The notes below the pieces were generated by a model, which did not search any database, was not told the DNA's origin, and saw only the letters and a list, made by a program, of their open reading frames with translations. Position numbers and translations under genes: made by a program. Positions 24,690-32,430 of a stretch of 64,000 nucleotides of DNA are shown here, piece by piece (the first letter of the stretch is position 1; the number at the start of each line of letters is the position of its first letter). Source of the DNA: CAVRTJ01 sp964507185 (GTDB taxonomy: Bacteria; Acidobacteriota; UBA4820; DSQY01); assembly GCA_964507185.1 (NCBI GenBank), contig CAZDOY010000015.1, positions 4,508 to 68,507 of the forward strand, in the 5' to 3' direction.

Positions 24690-24856
24690 GGCGGGGCGGG
24701 GAAATTGGGATTCTGGAATGGGGAGCTGGGATTTGAAAGACGGCGGGGAGGAACCCGGGTTCCGGGTTGGGAAGTTGCAGGTCGAAGCAGGACGGGGAAA
24801 GGCGGGCCGTCGAGGGTCCGCCCCCAACCCGATCACTTGATCATTCGATCACTCCC
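24690..24856 (-). repeat. Intergenic repeat fragment, minus orientation
   Basis: Read on the minus strand this spacer starts with GAGTGATCGAATGATCAAGTGATCGG, three near-copies of an 8-9-base unit, and ends with TTTCAAATCCCAGCTCCCCATTCC-type sequence. These match the start and the end of the mosaic elements at 21.7-22.6 kb and 25.6-26.1 kb. No gene is seen. Confidence 0.6.
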
Positions 24857-24857
24857 C

Positions 24858-25559
24858 TCACGGCAGGTCGAAGAGGATGGCCTCCGCGACCTGGTCGCCG
24901 GTGGCGACCTCGATCGCGGTTTCCCCGCTGAGGGCGGCGCCGTCGCTGGTCTTGAGCTCTCGGCCGTTGAGGGTCAAGGCGCCCCGCGCGATCTGTACCC
25001 AGGCATGGCGCCCCTGTTCGAAAGGCAGGGCCAGCTTCTTTCCCGGTTCAAGGTGCACCAGGTAGACGCTCGCGTCCTGGTGGATCGTGAGGGAACCGTC
25101 CCGACCGTCGCGGGATGCCACGAGCCGGACCGGGCCATCGGTCCCGTCCGCAGGGAACTCCTTCTGCTCATAGCTTGGCGGGAAACCCTCGCGCTCCGGG
25201 AGTATCCAGATCTGGTAAAGGTGCACCGGTTCGTCTTCCGAGGCGTTGAACTCGCTGTGGGTCACGCCGGTTCCGGCGCTCATGCGTTGAAGTTCGCCGG
25301 GCCTGATGATCGAGCCGTTGCCCATGGAATCCTTGTGCTGGAGGGCTCCCTGGAGCACATAAGTGAGGATTTCCATGTTGTCGTGGGGGTGGGTGCCGAA
25401 GCCCTGCGCCGGGGCGACGCGGTCCTCGTTGATGACTCTGAGGACGCGGAAACCCATGTGCGCAGCGTCGTAGTAGTCGGCGAAGGAGAAGGTGTGAAAG
25501 GTGTCGAGCCAGCCGTGGTTGAAGTGTCCGCGGTCGGCTGCTCTGCGTATCGTAATCAT
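24858..25559 (-). CDS. Pirin family protein (YhhW-like bicupin)
   Basis: The 233-residue protein is a two-domain cupin. The first cupin contains the metal motif GTHPHDNMEILTYVLQGALQHKDSMG near residues 55-80, with two His, a further His and a Glu as likely ligands, and GTGVTHSEFN around residue 100. The second cupin (residues 130-230) is degenerate. Relatives such as E. coli YhhW oxidise quercetin in vitro; the natural role is probably redox or electrophile handling. I chose the second ATG because GAAAGG lies nine bases ahead of it but abuts the first. It may belong functionally with the MarR-DoxX-WrbA-VOC genes 0.5 kb upstream. Confidence 0.88.
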   Translation of the reverse strand: MITIRRAADRGHFNHGWLDTFHTFSFADYYDAAHMGFRVLRVINEDRVAPAQGFGTHPHDNMEILTYVLQGALQHKDSMGNGSIIRPGELQRMSAGTGVTHSEFNASEDEPVHLYQIWILPEREGFPPSYEQKEFPADGTDGPVRLVASRDGRDGSLTIHQDASVYLVHLEPGKKLALPFEQGRHAWVQIARGALTLNGRELKTSDGAALSGETAIEVATGDQVAEAILFDLP

Positions 25560-25575
25560 GGCGTACATCCTTTCA

Positions 25576-26105
25576 GGAAGTGATCAAGTGATGGAGGTGG
25601 GGCCGGGTCTTCGAAGAAGCCGATCCAGGATTTTCGACCACGGCCGCGCGGGTGCCTGCGGCACCCCGAGGATGGCCAGACCGTGGCAGTTCATAAAGCG
25701 CATGGACGGAGGCCTTTGCTGGAACGCTTTCCGACTGCCCCGGACTTGCCTATCCTGCGCTACGCGGCACGGCTTTGAGCGAATTGCCGAGAAGCGCTCC
25801 CCCCAACCTTTTGGGAAAGCGCCGACGGGATCGGACCATCCGCTTTGTCGGGCTGCGATGCCTACATCCTCGACGTACACAAGTACGCCTGCGGTGTGGA
25901 CATCTTGCCCTTCGCGCGGGCTGGCCCCATCGCGCCGGGACGCAGCTTCCGATGTCTCGCATCGAAAGCCGTCGTCAATGTTTGCCTGTGCCGCATCGAA
26001 GGCCATCCGCCAGTCGTTTTTCAAATCCCAAGTCCTTAGGGCCTTCCGGCTTGAGCCCTTTGAAAGAGACCTTTCCTCACTTCCTTCTAGTCGGCCTGCA
26101 CAGCA
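25576..26105 (+). repeat. Long mosaic intergenic repeat, copy 2
   Basis: Same block order as the element at 21.7-22.1 kb: GTGATCAAGTGATGGAG, TCTTCGAAGAAGCCGATC, GTGCCTGCGGCACCCC, GCGCTCCCCCCAACCTTTT, AGCGCCGACGGGATCGGAC, CTCGACGTACACAAGTACGC and GGGACGCAGCTTCCGATG...CATCGAAAGCC. It is then followed by the pyrimidine-rich part (GGCCTTCCGGCTTGAGCCC, GAGACCTTTCCTCACTTCC). It separates the pirin gene from the VOC gene and has no coding potential that I can support. Confidence 0.75.
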
Positions 26106-26112
26106 GGCCCCG

Positions 26113-26586
26113 TCACAAGTCGAGCGGATCGACGGTGGCGACGGCGGTGGGGTCGTCCCGCCATATTTCGGGATCCGCATCCACGTAAAGTTCGATCTCG
26201 ATGCCGTCGGGATCCTTGATATACAGGGCCTGGCTGACCTTGTGATCGCTCATGCCGAGGACCTGTATATCCATCGATTCGAGCCTGGCTTTCCAGGCCC
26301 GGAGATCGTCCAGGCTGTCTCCCACTTTGAAGGCCAGGTGATAGAGGCCGACCGATCTGGGATCGGGTGGGGGCGCGTATCGTCCGACTTCGAGAAGCCC
26401 TATGTCGTGGTGATTGCCACCGATGGAGAAGAAGGCCATGTTCTCGCCGTAGCGCGCCACCTCCCTGAGTCCCAGAACGTTCCCGTAAAAAGGCGCCGAG
26501 GTCTTGAGATCCTTGACTCTCAGCACCGCGTGCCCGAGTGCTTCGACGTGCATTGCGACCTTGTCCTCATCCTCCTGTGCGGGCAT
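26113..26586 (-). CDS. VOC (glyoxalase/bleomycin resistance/dioxygenase) superfamily protein
   Basis: The 157-residue protein has the paired beta-alpha-beta-beta-beta units of the vicinal-oxygen-chelate fold. The first metal His is in EALGHAVLRVKDL, further candidates are in SVGLYHLAFKV, and the closing KDPDGIEIELYVD supplies the final Glu. This pattern resembles catechol-2,3-dioxygenase C-terminal domains and could act on quinones, catechols or glyoxal adducts. Its ATG overlaps the wrbA stop (TGATG), so the two are translationally coupled, which supports a quinone-related role. A GTG one codon upstream is also possible. Confidence 0.85.
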   Translation of the reverse strand: MPAQEDEDKVAMHVEALGHAVLRVKDLKTSAPFYGNVLGLREVARYGENMAFFSIGGNHHDIGLLEVGRYAPPPDPRSVGLYHLAFKVGDSLDDLRAWKARLESMDIQVLGMSDHKVSQALYIKDPDGIEIELYVDADPEIWRDDPTAVATVDPLDL

Positions 26587-27200
26587 CACCTTGCCGAGAG
26601 CTTTCCGGCGATTTCGGCCACGTGGCGTCCCTGGAAGCGCGCGATGGCCAACTCGTTTTCGCTGGGGTGCCGCTCGCCCGTTCCGCCGGCGATGGTGCTG
26701 GCGCCGTAGGGCGTTCCGCCCGTTATCTCATCCATGTTCAGCAGGCGCTGTTCCGAGTAGGGGACGCCTACGATCACCATGCCCTGGTGAAGGAGCGTGG
26801 TGTGGAAACTCGTGATGGTCGTTTCCTGCCCTCCGTGCTGCGTGGCCGTCGACGTGAATACGCTCCCGACTTTTCCGACGAGCTTCCCGTTGGCCCACAG
26901 GGATCCCGTCTGGTCAAGGAAATTCCTCATCTGGGCGCACATGTTCCCGAAGCGGGTGGGCGTACCGAAGATGATGGCGTCCGCCTCGGCCAGCTTTTCG
27001 GGAGCGGCCGTCGGTATGTGCGCGAAGGTCTTCCGAGCTTCCGCAGCCCCGCTCTTTTCGAGGATATCCTGCGGCACGAGTTCCGGGACCTGGTAGACGG
27101 TCACCTCGGCGCCTTCGACCTCGCGCGCGCCCCGCGCCACGGACTCCGCCATGGTGTAGATGTGGCCGTACATGCTGTAGAAAACGACTTGAATCTTCAT
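26586..27200 (-). CDS. wrbA: NAD(P)H:quinone oxidoreductase, WrbA type
   Basis: The 204-residue flavodoxin-like protein shows the WrbA pattern: phosphate-binding loop YSMYGHIYTMAESVA, then GTPTRFGNMCAQMRNFLDQTG, STATQHGGQETT, and GGTPYGASTIAGG near residue 165. WrbA binds FMN as a tetramer and reduces quinones by two electrons, avoiding semiquinone radicals. AAGGAGG sits eight bases upstream of the ATG. It lies in a row with DoxX (upstream) and VOC (downstream), behind a MarR regulator, a classic arrangement for a response to quinones or other electrophiles. Confidence 0.94.
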   Translation of the reverse strand: MKIQVVFYSMYGHIYTMAESVARGAREVEGAEVTVYQVPELVPQDILEKSGAAEARKTFAHIPTAAPEKLAEADAIIFGTPTRFGNMCAQMRNFLDQTGSLWANGKLVGKVGSVFTSTATQHGGQETTITSFHTTLLHQGMVIVGVPYSEQRLLNMDEITGGTPYGASTIAGGTGERHPSENELAIARFQGRHVAEIAGKLSAR

Positions 27201-27230
27201 GGATGGTTCCTCCTTGAGTATTGAGTGCCT

Positions 27231-27677
27231 TCAGGAACGGCCGGACAGGCTCCACCGGCCGGGGCCCATCGCGATGACCATGAGAAGGCCGCCCATGAGG
27301 CCGAGGTTCTTCTGGAAATTGATGAGCTGGCTGACGTACTGCGCCTGCGGAACGTTCCAGAAGGCGTGGAAGATGAGGGTGGTCGGGATGAGGAAGATCA
27401 GAAGAAGAAGTGCTCCGAGGCGGGCTCTGTATCCCAGGATCAAGAAGATGCCGCCCGCCAGCTTGAAGACGACGGCGCCCGCGAGAAACATGGCGGGCAG
27501 CGGGATGCCGCTGGAGGCCATGTAGGCTGTTCGGCCGGACCAGTTCCCCAGGTCTCCGACGATGCTCCACAGGAAAATGAAACTCAGCAGAACTCTCCCC
27601 AGCAGGGGGACCCAGGGAAGGGCGACGTTCACGTCGAACTCCTTCCTGGTAAACGGCTGGTCGCGCAAGTCCTTCAC
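27231..27677 (-). CDS. DoxX family membrane protein
   Basis: The 148-residue protein has four membrane helices. The first contains LLGRVLLSFIFLWS and the second GIPLPAMFLAGAVVFKLAGGIFLILGYRARLGALLLL, the diagnostic DoxX stretch; FWNVPQAQYVSQLINFQKNLGLMGGLL follows. DoxX proteins often partner oxidoreductases and are linked to thiol or redox stress in several bacteria. The GTG start is chosen because GGAGG precedes it by five bases; the TTG four codons upstream overlaps that site. The 30-base spacing to wrbA suggests one transcript. Confidence 0.88.
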   Translation of the reverse strand: MKDLRDQPFTRKEFDVNVALPWVPLLGRVLLSFIFLWSIVGDLGNWSGRTAYMASSGIPLPAMFLAGAVVFKLAGGIFLILGYRARLGALLLLIFLIPTTLIFHAFWNVPQAQYVSQLINFQKNLGLMGGLLMVIAMGPGRWSLSGRS

Positions 27678-27735
27678 CGAAACCTCCAAATATCAACGCC
27701 GGCAAGTTGCTGTTCCGGCCGGGCTCAAAATCCTT

Positions 27736-28200
27736 TCAGACACTTTGACGGACTTCTCCGGGCGTATCTTCCTGGGGCGGGAGCACTGCCAGGCCGAGCT
27801 TCCTGCACAACCGCCTGAGTTCGTCCATCTCGTCGGGCTCGAGAGCGCCCATGGCCCTTGCTATGCGCGCGGCATGGGAGGGGAAGACGTCGTCGATGAG
27901 AAAGCGGCCCTCTTCCGTCAGGCAGACCCTGAACATCCTCCTGTCCTCTGTGCTCCGTTCCCGCCTGACGAGGCCCCGTTTCTCCAGGTTGTCGATAACG
28001 ACGGTCATGTTTCCGCTCGATTTGAGGAGCTTGTTTCCCAGGTCCTTCTGGCAGAGTGGACCGAGGTGGAGAAGCGTTTCCATCACGCCGAACTGGCTGG
28101 CGGTCAGGCCCGACTTGACCCTGGTCCCGGAGGCCCTGGCGGTGACCGTATTCGAGGCTCTCATCAGCGTGATGTAAGCGCTCAAGGCTCTTTTTTCCAT
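27736..28200 (-). CDS. MarR family transcriptional regulator
   Basis: The 154-residue protein has the winged-helix core: SGLTASQFGVMETLLHLGPLCQKDLGNKLLKSSGNMTVVIDNLEKRGLVRRERSTEDRR with the usual wing Arg/Asp pattern, flanked by dimerisation helices. MarR proteins usually repress their own operon until a phenolic, quinone or oxidant releases them. It is the first gene of the row marR-doxX-wrbA-VOC. The ATG is chosen for GAAGG seven bases upstream; a longer start would add 13-18 residues. It has two Cys (CQKDLG and CRKLG), which might permit redox sensing, but this is only inference. Confidence 0.88.
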   Translation of the reverse strand: MEKRALSAYITLMRASNTVTARASGTRVKSGLTASQFGVMETLLHLGPLCQKDLGNKLLKSSGNMTVVIDNLEKRGLVRRERSTEDRRMFRVCLTEEGRFLIDDVFPSHAARIARAMGALEPDEMDELRRLCRKLGLAVLPPQEDTPGEVRQSV

Positions 28201-28293
28201 GTCATCGCCTTCGTAATGGGTGCCCAAAATTGCCTCCATCTCAGATAACCACAATTCAAACTAAATAATTCCCCGGGTCCGCATCGCCGACTG

Positions 28294-28318
28294 GATAATC
28301 CCTGCGGGCGGGATTATC
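28294..28318. promoter_or_regulatory. Perfect 9-bp inverted repeat between divergent marR and exporter genes
   Basis: GATAATCCC and GGGATTATC are exact reverse complements with a 7-base spacer. The site lies about 94 bases upstream of marR and 100 upstream of the exporter start. Its size and place suit a dimeric regulator, such as the adjacent MarR protein. Binding is inference. Confidence 0.55.
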
Positions 28319-28417
28319 TTGATCTGCAAGAAGGGGATTCCCACAAAATCTTCAGCCGGATAGTCCTTCGCCCGCCCGCACGAGCGCGGGAAAGACCGTA
28401 CCTGGAGGAACTACGCA

Positions 28418-30013
28418 GTGGTACCGATGGAGGTGGCTATGGGGGGCAGTCGATTCGAGAAGCTCTGGAAGACGGAAGACTGGTGGTCGGTCTGGATGGG
28501 GATGGGCATCGTAGTGCTTGCCCTCGGCACCTTCTGGGCAGGGGGCAGCATCAAGGGATGGGCGATCACGCCGCCCAAGTGGAGGCTCTTTGCGTCTGTC
28601 CCGGCCGACCTGCTTCAGAACTACTGGGGATACGCGATCATCTTTATCGTATTTGGCGGGGTCTTCACGGCGTCCATGGCGATCATGGGCCACGCGCCAA
28701 GGACCTTCCTGCCGGGGTTCACCATTCTCTTTCTGGGCTCACTGGCGATCTTCTACCTTGCCGGATGGAGCCTCATGAAGCGCTTCAATGTGGAAGCGCC
28801 CCTTCTCGCGCTCATCGTCGGGCTGGTCGTGTCCAACATCGTGCGGATCCCCGAATGGTTCAAGGACTGCCTCTGCACCGAGTACTACATCAAGACCGGC
28901 ATCGTGCTCCTGGGTGCGACGCTGCCGTTGACGCTCATTTTCAGCGCGGGTCCCGTCGCCTTCGTGCAGGCAACCATCGTTTCCATCACGACGTGGCTCA
29001 CCATTTTCTTCACAGCGACTAAGCTCTTCAAGCTCGAGCCGAAGTTCGGCGCGGTCCTCGGCGCTGCAGGCGCGGTCTGCGGCGTCTCGGCATCCATCGC
29101 CGTCGGCGGTGCGGTCAAGGCGAAGAAAGACCACATATCCATTGCAATTGCCGTGGTGACGGTCTGGGCGATCGTGATGATCTTCGCGCTGACCATCGCG
29201 CTCAAGGTGCTGGTTCCTCATCCCATCAGTCCCGGCGAGGCGGGCGCATGGGTGGGCACATCGGAGTTCGCTGATGCGGCGGGGTTTGCCGTCGTGGCCG
29301 AACTGGCCACCAAGTTCGGGGACGCGCCCATCAACGCCTTCACGCTCATGAAGGTTATCGGCCGCGACATCTGGATCGGCATATGGTGCCTGATTCTTGC
29401 CGTCGTTTCCGTTATCTACTGGGAGAAGGAGGAGGGCGCCGTCAGCAGACGCGTGGGCGCCGGCATCATCTGGGACCGATTCCCGAAGTTCGTCATCGGG
29501 TTCCTCGCGGCCTCCGTCCTCATGAGCCTGGTTTCAAGTCGCCCACCTGCCGGCCACGAGGGTGTCGCGCCTATGGCCGGAACGTTCGAGGGCGTGAAAT
29601 ACGATGCGGATTTCTCGGCCTACCGTCCCCCGCTCGGTATGGCCTCGAAGCTGGTTGTAGACGTGAATGCCGGAACGCTCCGCTCTAAGGGCCAACTGTC
29701 CCGGGCCGAGATCAAGCAATTGAAAGAAGCCGCGGTCACGCAGGACCAGCGCTGGGCGATCGACGCACTCGCGCAGGCATCGAACTGGTTCGAAAGCGTG
29801 CTTCGGCCGGGCGTGATCGCGCCCGTGAAAAAACTGAGATCATGGGCCTTTGTATTGTGTTTCCTCTGCATAGGTTTATCCACGAGGTTCAAGGACCTCG
29901 CCATTTTCGGGCTCAAGCCCTTCTGGGCCTTCAGCCTCGGCGTGCTGGTCAACGTTCCGCTCGGGTTCCTTCTCTCGACCATGGTGTTCGTGCGATTCTG
30001 GTCGAAACTCTGA
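28418..30013 (+). CDS. YeiH/PF03601-type putative sulfate exporter family membrane protein
   Basis: The 531-residue protein has about twelve membrane segments. The conserved core of the YeiH family is visible: LLALIVGLVVSNIVRIPEWF, YYIKTGIVLLGATLPLTLI, GAVLGAAGAVCGVSASIAVGGA and EFADAAGFAVVAELA. A soluble insertion of roughly 100 residues (about 370-470, MAGTFEGVKYD onward) precedes the last helices; typical YeiH proteins are nearer 350 residues, so this is a long variant. Transport of sulfate or sulfonates has been proposed for the family but is weakly supported. The GTG has GGAGG nine bases upstream; an ATG seven codons on also has GGAGG. It is divergent from the marR operon. Confidence 0.8.
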   Translation: MVPMEVAMGGSRFEKLWKTEDWWSVWMGMGIVVLALGTFWAGGSIKGWAITPPKWRLFASVPADLLQNYWGYAIIFIVFGGVFTASMAIMGHAPRTFLPGFTILFLGSLAIFYLAGWSLMKRFNVEAPLLALIVGLVVSNIVRIPEWFKDCLCTEYYIKTGIVLLGATLPLTLIFSAGPVAFVQATIVSITTWLTIFFTATKLFKLEPKFGAVLGAAGAVCGVSASIAVGGAVKAKKDHISIAIAVVTVWAIVMIFALTIALKVLVPHPISPGEAGAWVGTSEFADAAGFAVVAELATKFGDAPINAFTLMKVIGRDIWIGIWCLILAVVSVIYWEKEEGAVSRRVGAGIIWDRFPKFVIGFLAASVLMSLVSSRPPAGHEGVAPMAGTFEGVKYDADFSAYRPPLGMASKLVVDVNAGTLRSKGQLSRAEIKQLKEAAVTQDQRWAIDALAQASNWFESVLRPGVIAPVKKLRSWAFVLCFLCIGLSTRFKDLAIFGLKPFWAFSLGVLVNVPLGFLLSTMVFVRFWSKL

Positions 30014-30125
30014 GCGAAAGCCGACGCACCCAGCGAGGGGGGGCCGAGAGGTTCGGCGGCTGAAAGCGCGGGACGGACATGCTCCGGAAGGGGGGTTCTC
30101 AGAGCGGGACGACTCGGCAATTATC

Positions 30126-30134
30126 TGCTATAAT
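30126..30134 (+). promoter_or_regulatory. Extended -10 promoter element
   Basis: TGCTATAAT combines a perfect TATAAT with the TGn extension. No good -35 is seen, which extended -10 promoters tolerate. Transcription would start near 30141, about 60 bases before the coiled-coil gene. Confidence 0.6.
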
Positions 30135-30201
30135 TCCACGTCGTCGCGCAACGCCGGCCCAACCTGGAGATGGTACGGCGCACGGACTTCAGGGGGAGCC
30201 C

Positions 30202-31503
30202 ATGTCTCTTGATAGGGAACGCTGGATTCAACTTGCCAAGGCTAATGCCGAGGTGATCCGGGCCGAGGTCACCAGGATAAAGTCACGCCTCGAGGACAGG
30301 GACCATATCCACTTCGCCGAGTTCTGGGCGCAGGCCAGGGAAATCACCTCCATGTTCAAGACTTTCAAACCGTTGGAAGTCGAAGAGCGCGAGAAACTCT
30401 GGGCCGAATTCCACGCCCTGTGCGAGGAAACCCGCTCTCTCCAGGAAGACCACAGGGTCATAACCAAGCGCGCCTCAAAGCGTAAGAAGGCCGCCGTTGA
30501 GACCCTGATCCATGAGGCGTCGGCGATCGTGCAGGGTGAAGATGGGGACAGGGACCTCGACAGGGCACAGGCCATCCTCAACAAGGCCCTTGATCTTATG
30601 AAGGCCAGCCCTGCGAAGGAGAAATCCCCCGCCGCCGTGCCCGAGTCCGCAGAACCCCCCGAGGAAGACATCGACGCCATCCGCCTGATCCGTTCGGACC
30701 GGGAGGCCTGCTGGAAACAGTGGGTGGAGGTCCGGGAGGCCGTCAAGGTTCTCAGGAAGGCCATGCGGAGCGAAATTGCGAAGACCGTCAAGCAAGAGGC
30801 TTCTGAGATTCTGACGGCCGCCGAGCAGGACGATCCCCACGATGTCCAGAACCGCGTCAAGACCATGCAGCAGGAACTGAAGACGTCTCCCCTGAGCAAC
30901 AACGAGAGGGAGAAAGTCCGGGAGATGCTCAGGATCGTCTGGGAGAAAGCATCCGACCGAATTGCACAGGAAAAACAGGAAAAGAAACGCAAGCACCAGG
31001 AGTGGGCCGAGCGGATGAAAGAGCATTTGGTCCGTTGGGAGACCACCGTTCTGAAAAACGACGTGGTGCACGGCCGCATCCGTTCCGAGATAGTCGACCT
31101 GGAAGAGCGCGTGGAGGCCTCTAGGGACGAAGCTCAGAACGAGAAGATGCTCGGCTGGATCAGGGAGAAGGGAGAGCGGCTCGAAAAGCTGGAGACCGCC
31201 AAGGCGGAGCTCGAAGAGAAGATCCGGGTGGTCCGGTCCAAGCTGGGCAAGGACGCCCCCGAGCCGATCACCGAATTGCCGCCCGAGGCCTTCGAGGCGC
31301 CACCAACGCCCCCGAGGCGGCCCAGAAAGAAGGCGGAGGCGCCGCGCAGGCCTTCGCATCCGCCGCCGTCCCCCGGTCTGAACCTCGGCGAGGTGTTGGC
31401 CCAGACGCTCCTGAAGGACGATGAAACGCCCCGATCGGGCGTCTCCCTCGGAGAACTCCTGTCCGAGAAACTCGGTGCGGCCGTGGGGGCCGACGACAGC
31501 TGA
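30202..31503 (+). CDS. Large coiled-coil protein of unknown function
   Basis: The 433-residue, highly charged protein is predicted by eye to be mostly alpha-helical. Residues 1-140 and 155-350 show long heptad-like stretches rich in Glu, Lys, Arg and Ala (EEREKLWAEFHALCEETRSL, KVREMLRIVWEKASDRIAQ, EERVEASRDEAQNEKMLGW). A Pro-rich linker (TPPRRPRKKAEAPRRP) follows, then two similar short segments, LGEVLAQTLL and LGELLSEKLG. There is no signal peptide, membrane helix or Cys motif. It loosely recalls DUF349-like helical repeat proteins, but I do not assign it. The ATG follows AGGGGGAG. Confidence 0.8.
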   Translation: MSLDRERWIQLAKANAEVIRAEVTRIKSRLEDRDHIHFAEFWAQAREITSMFKTFKPLEVEEREKLWAEFHALCEETRSLQEDHRVITKRASKRKKAAVETLIHEASAIVQGEDGDRDLDRAQAILNKALDLMKASPAKEKSPAAVPESAEPPEEDIDAIRLIRSDREACWKQWVEVREAVKVLRKAMRSEIAKTVKQEASEILTAAEQDDPHDVQNRVKTMQQELKTSPLSNNEREKVREMLRIVWEKASDRIAQEKQEKKRKHQEWAERMKEHLVRWETTVLKNDVVHGRIRSEIVDLEERVEASRDEAQNEKMLGWIREKGERLEKLETAKAELEEKIRVVRSKLGKDAPEPITELPPEAFEAPPTPPRRPRKKAEAPRRPSHPPPSPGLNLGEVLAQTLLKDDETPRSGVSLGELLSEKLGAAVGADDS

Positions 31504-31504
31504 G

Positions 31505-31715
31505 ATCCTGTGATCGAGGAGACGACCGACCTTCCAGGAGGCCGTGGGTAGGTGAGTCCGGCGCGGGATGGCCTCCGAAGACCCGTCCCCCCGGCCGTCT
31601 CTGCTTCAGGCTCTAGCCCTTCGGCCTTAGCCCCTGGAAAAGACCTTTCCCCATTTCTTTCCCGTCCCTCAAACCCCAGTTCCCAAAATCCGAGATCACC
31701 TCCCCCGTGGTATTC
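31505..31715 (+). repeat. Mosaic repeat fragment upstream of a membrane protein gene
   Basis: This spacer contains CTGTGATCGAGGAGACG, CTTCCAGGAGGCCGTGGGTAGG (compare CTTCGAAGAAACCGTGGGCAGG at 21.74 kb), CCCTTCGGCCTTAGCCCCTGG, AAAAGACC, TTTCTTTCCCGTCCCTCAAA and CCCAGTTCCCAAAATCCG. It joins the head and the pyrimidine-rich tail of the long elements, lacking the middle. Confidence 0.68.
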
Positions 31716-31725
31716 TGGCCTGGAC

Positions 31726-32406
31726 ATGCGTTACCTTCTCGCCTGCCTGACCTTTCTGATATGGCCTTTGCTGCCCGCCCGCTTCAGGGCCCTGTGGCCA
31801 TGGGATCCGCCGATGGAGGAGTCGGTGCTCTCGCACGCGTCCGCGTACCTCCACGCGATCGTGAGCCTGGTGCTCTGGGGTATCGTCTTCGTCGCTTATG
31901 AGGAGGCGTACGCGCTCAAGGTGACGGCACTCCTCGCCGATGACCGGGGTTCCGGCGATGTGGGCCCCCTGACCTGGTACGGGATGGTGTGCTTTTTCTC
32001 TTTCTTCTTTACGCCGTGGGGCATCGTCCTGACTCTGTATATCACGGATTCGGCCGTCCGGCTCATCCACGCGCTGGGTTCCGGCGAGGGGATGGGCAGC
32101 CTGTTCCTGGCCGCACCCCTCTGGATTGCGGGAAAGGTGCTTGACGCGGCTCAAGAGGTCCGGATGACAAACCTCTACGGAAAGGCCGGCCAGCCCGACC
32201 GGGTTGCCGTTTCGGGCGAGGGACTCGTTGTGAGATCCAACCGTCCGCACGAGGAATGGACAGCTCTGTACACTTACACCCATGGCGGGGTCCTCTACAG
32301 ACTGAAAAGCTCGTGTGAAGAGCCGGAAGGGCCTCGCAGGTGTTTTCTTTATCGTTTCGATCCCTGGCCGGACAGGGAAACGGTGCGCAGAATAGTCCGG
32401 GTCTGA
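31726..32406 (+). CDS. Membrane protein of unknown function
   Basis: The 226-residue protein has an N-terminal hydrophobic segment (YLLACLTFLIWPLLPARF) and two or three more (AIVSLVLWGIVFVAY, WYGMVCFFSFFFTPWGIVLTLY, possibly GSLFLAAPLWIAG). It ends in a soluble domain of about 80 residues that looks beta-rich (DRVAVSGEGLVVRSNRPHEEWTALYTY). I do not recognise a family. The two Cys near the end (SSCEEPEGPRRCFLY) could form a disulfide if the tail is periplasmic. No ribosome site stands out; the repeat element lies directly upstream. The next gene is convergent. Confidence 0.7.
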   Translation: MRYLLACLTFLIWPLLPARFRALWPWDPPMEESVLSHASAYLHAIVSLVLWGIVFVAYEEAYALKVTALLADDRGSGDVGPLTWYGMVCFFSFFFTPWGIVLTLYITDSAVRLIHALGSGEGMGSLFLAAPLWIAGKVLDAAQEVRMTNLYGKAGQPDRVAVSGEGLVVRSNRPHEEWTALYTYTHGGVLYRLKSSCEEPEGPRRCFLYRFDPWPDRETVRRIVRV

Positions 32407-32430
32407 CTCATCCGGCCGGTGGTCCCGCGG

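Noticed and set aside
30228..31359. Minus-strand Leu/Ser-rich frames opposite the coiled-coil gene
   Set aside because: Complement of Glu/Lys/Arg-rich codons gives Leu/Ser/Phe-rich shadows; no start signals.
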